15,370 nucleotides of DNA, from positions 1 to 15,370 of the forward strand of contig CAJWER010000051.1 of NCBI GenBank assembly GCA_913030785.1. Direction: 5' to 3'. Position 1 is the first letter of the stretch. Each line of letters begins with the position of its first letter. A model generated the notes under the pieces. The model searched no databases and was not told the origin of the DNA. It saw nothing but the letters and a program-made list of their open reading frames with translations. Origin of the DNA: an uncultured Chloroflexota bacterium (GTDB lineage: Bacteria > Chloroflexota > Dehalococcoidia > Lucifugimonadales > CAJWER01). The translations under genes and the position numbers were made by a program. Of this stretch, positions 14,171 to 15,370 are shown one piece after another.

Positions 14171-15370
14171 CTAGTCCCTATCCCCAATTCCCAGCCCCGG
14201 TCGCCCCCCCAACGCTGGCAACTGTCTCCAGTTCCACACGATCAGCGCCACGGTCAGAACCAGATAGACATAGGTGAAGGCGCGACGTGCTTCCTCGTTC
14301 GGGAATAGCAGATGGACCAGGAAAAGTCCCAATAGCACGGCCCCCGCCCTCCAGCCAATCATCTTTGGCGCTAGCAGCACTATTGCAAAGGTGGACACAG
14401 AAGATGTGAGCAGAAATTCCGTCAACTGCCTGGATTCGAGTGGGAAGCTCAGGATCTCCCCGGCCGACAGGCTAAATACAATGGCCATGCTGCCGATGAG
14501 AACGGTTAGCTGGTTGACCTCGGCAGAGATCAGTGTCGTTAGCCCTGCCTGTGGATTGGATCGGAGGGCGAACAGCGTCGCCACGATGATCTCGGGCGAC
14601 TCAGAGGCCAGGGGCGCTATCCACTGAATCAGGATGAACTCGTCGATCCCCAGTTCGCCTCCGACCTCGACAAGAGATTCGATGAAAGGCTCCGCCGACG
14701 CCAGGATCACTGTCGCCGCGTACACCAACAAACCGATAACCGCTGCTCTGCGCCTGGGCGGCGACATCGTCCCGATCATCGCTGCGACTCCAATTAACTC
14801 TGGCTCGCCAGACTCCTTGGTAGAGCTGATCGCGAGATAGAGGAGATACAGTGCGATCAGGAGTACGGCCAGTGCGATGTGGAGCTGGCCCATGAAGAAC
14901 ATGACAAAAGTCAACGCGGTAGCCACTATGAGCATCGTCATCTCTAGTGAAACCTGCCCTCGCAGGTCCAGTATCTCTCGTCGCTTGGCCCAGAAAATCA
15001 GAATAACCGCGGGCCAGCCCAGCCCTATCAGCAGCCGGTTCGAGCCCGTCACATTGGCGGCTACGAGTTCCATCTCCGGTGTGACGAGGCCGAGCGCGGG
15101 ATCGAAGGACGCGCCGGCCTTCCACGCGAGAATCGCCTCAATGGTGTACTCGGGAAGAATAGCGATCAGAGCCAGTACGGCGATCGCCAGAGATGCCGAA
15201 ATGTCGACCTGCGCGACCTCTGCGGCCCAAGACAGTAGGAATGCTCCGCCGACGATTCCAATTCCAAATATTATGGCGGCGGTAATGGGGTCGAGGTGCG
15301 TGCCGGACAGACGTAGCGCGATACCAGGCACGCCTACGAGTATGAAAATGGCAAGCCATGTCAGATTTTG
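14171..15370 (-). CDS. CaCA-family sodium/calcium (cation/cation) exchanger, N-terminus beyond the window
   Basis: Integral membrane antiporter of the Ca2+:cation exchanger superfamily. Two inverted alpha repeats are visible. Alpha-1 is LALIAILPEYTIEAILAWKAG followed by AANVTGSNRLLIGLG. Alpha-2 is APLASESPEIIVATLFALRS followed by SAEVNQLTVLIGSMA. Each keeps the key Glu of the family's (S/L)PE segment. About ten hydrophobic helices separate short loops, with a positively charged loop (SPPRRRAA) in the middle. The frame is open from the stop at 14171 through the window end. Upstream of GTG 15331 it reads LTWLAIFILVGVPGIAL, which looks like the first helix, so the real start lies outside and perhaps a few residues are missing. 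Sodium, proton or potassium coupling cannot be told from sequence. Confidence 0.88.
   Translation of the reverse strand, partial: QNLTWLAIFILVGVPGIALRLSGTHLDPITAAIIFGIGIVGGAFLLSWAAEVAQVDISASLAIAVLALIAILPEYTIEAILAWKAGASFDPALGLVTPEMELVAANVTGSNRLLIGLGWPAVILIFWAKRREILDLRGQVSLEMTMLIVATALTFVMFFMGQLHIALAVLLIALYLLYLAISSTKESGEPELIGVAAMIGTMSPPRRRAAVIGLLVYAATVILASAEPFIESLVEVGGELGIDEFILIQWIAPLASESPEIIVATLFALRSNPQAGLTTLISAEVNQLTVLIGSMAIVFSLSAGEILSFPLESRQLTEFLLTSSVSTFAIVLLAPKMIGWRAGAVLLGLFLVHLLFPNEEARRAFTYVYLVLTVALIVWNWRQLPALGGRPGLGIGDRD

Noticed and set aside
1..15370. tRNA genes, CRISPR arrays, transposases, phage genes or a defence island
   Set aside because: No cloverleaf-type tRNA sequence, regular direct-repeat/spacer pattern, transposase or integrase motif was seen; gene content is housekeeping.

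Overview
The window looks like ordinary chromosomal DNA from a free-living, fairly GC-rich bacterium. The protein styles and the T-box control of leuS fit the Chloroflexota, perhaps a Dehalococcoidia/SAR202-like lineage. That placement is inference from remembered sequence resemblance; no rRNA or marker tree is available. There is no tRNA, rRNA, CRISPR array, insertion sequence or phage gene that I can see.

Layout. Positions 49-879 (-) hold the decayed C-terminal half of a DHA2-type MFS drug transporter with an in-frame stop. Positions 939-3413 (-) are leuS, preceded by a complete tRNA-Leu T-box riboswitch (3624-3888, specifier CUC, terminator at 3624-3652) and about 210 nt of extra leader carrying a GC-rich hairpin. 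On the + strand follow a DUF2203 protein (4103-4501), an unrecognised acidic Cys-rich protein with a duplicated Cys/His motif (4664-5101), and a DEAD-box RNA helicase (about 5273-6985). The helicase has a long N-terminal arm of nine tandem decapeptides rich in Arg and Gly, and its frame contains no ATG, GTG or TTG upstream of the helicase core. Next come a small VOC protein and a HIT hydrolase in a tight pair (7231-7988) and a NYN-LOTUS putative RNase (8165-9277). A two-domain VOC protein (9311-10180, -) converges on the NYN gene and diverges from rsmI (10302-11129, +). Then metG (11290-12957) and a long-chain polyprenyl diphosphate synthase (13010-14038) lie together, and a CaCA-type cation exchanger (14171 to the window edge, -) converges on them.

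How the genes relate. The theme is RNA and translation: two aminoacyl-tRNA synthetases, a 16S rRNA methyltransferase, an RNA helicase and a NYN-LOTUS protein. They sit among metabolic singletons and do not form one recognisable pathway operon. The most notable observations are the helicase arm and its start site, the complete leuS T-box, the duplicated Cys-rich protein, and the NYN-LOTUS protein with a conserved-looking C-terminal tail.
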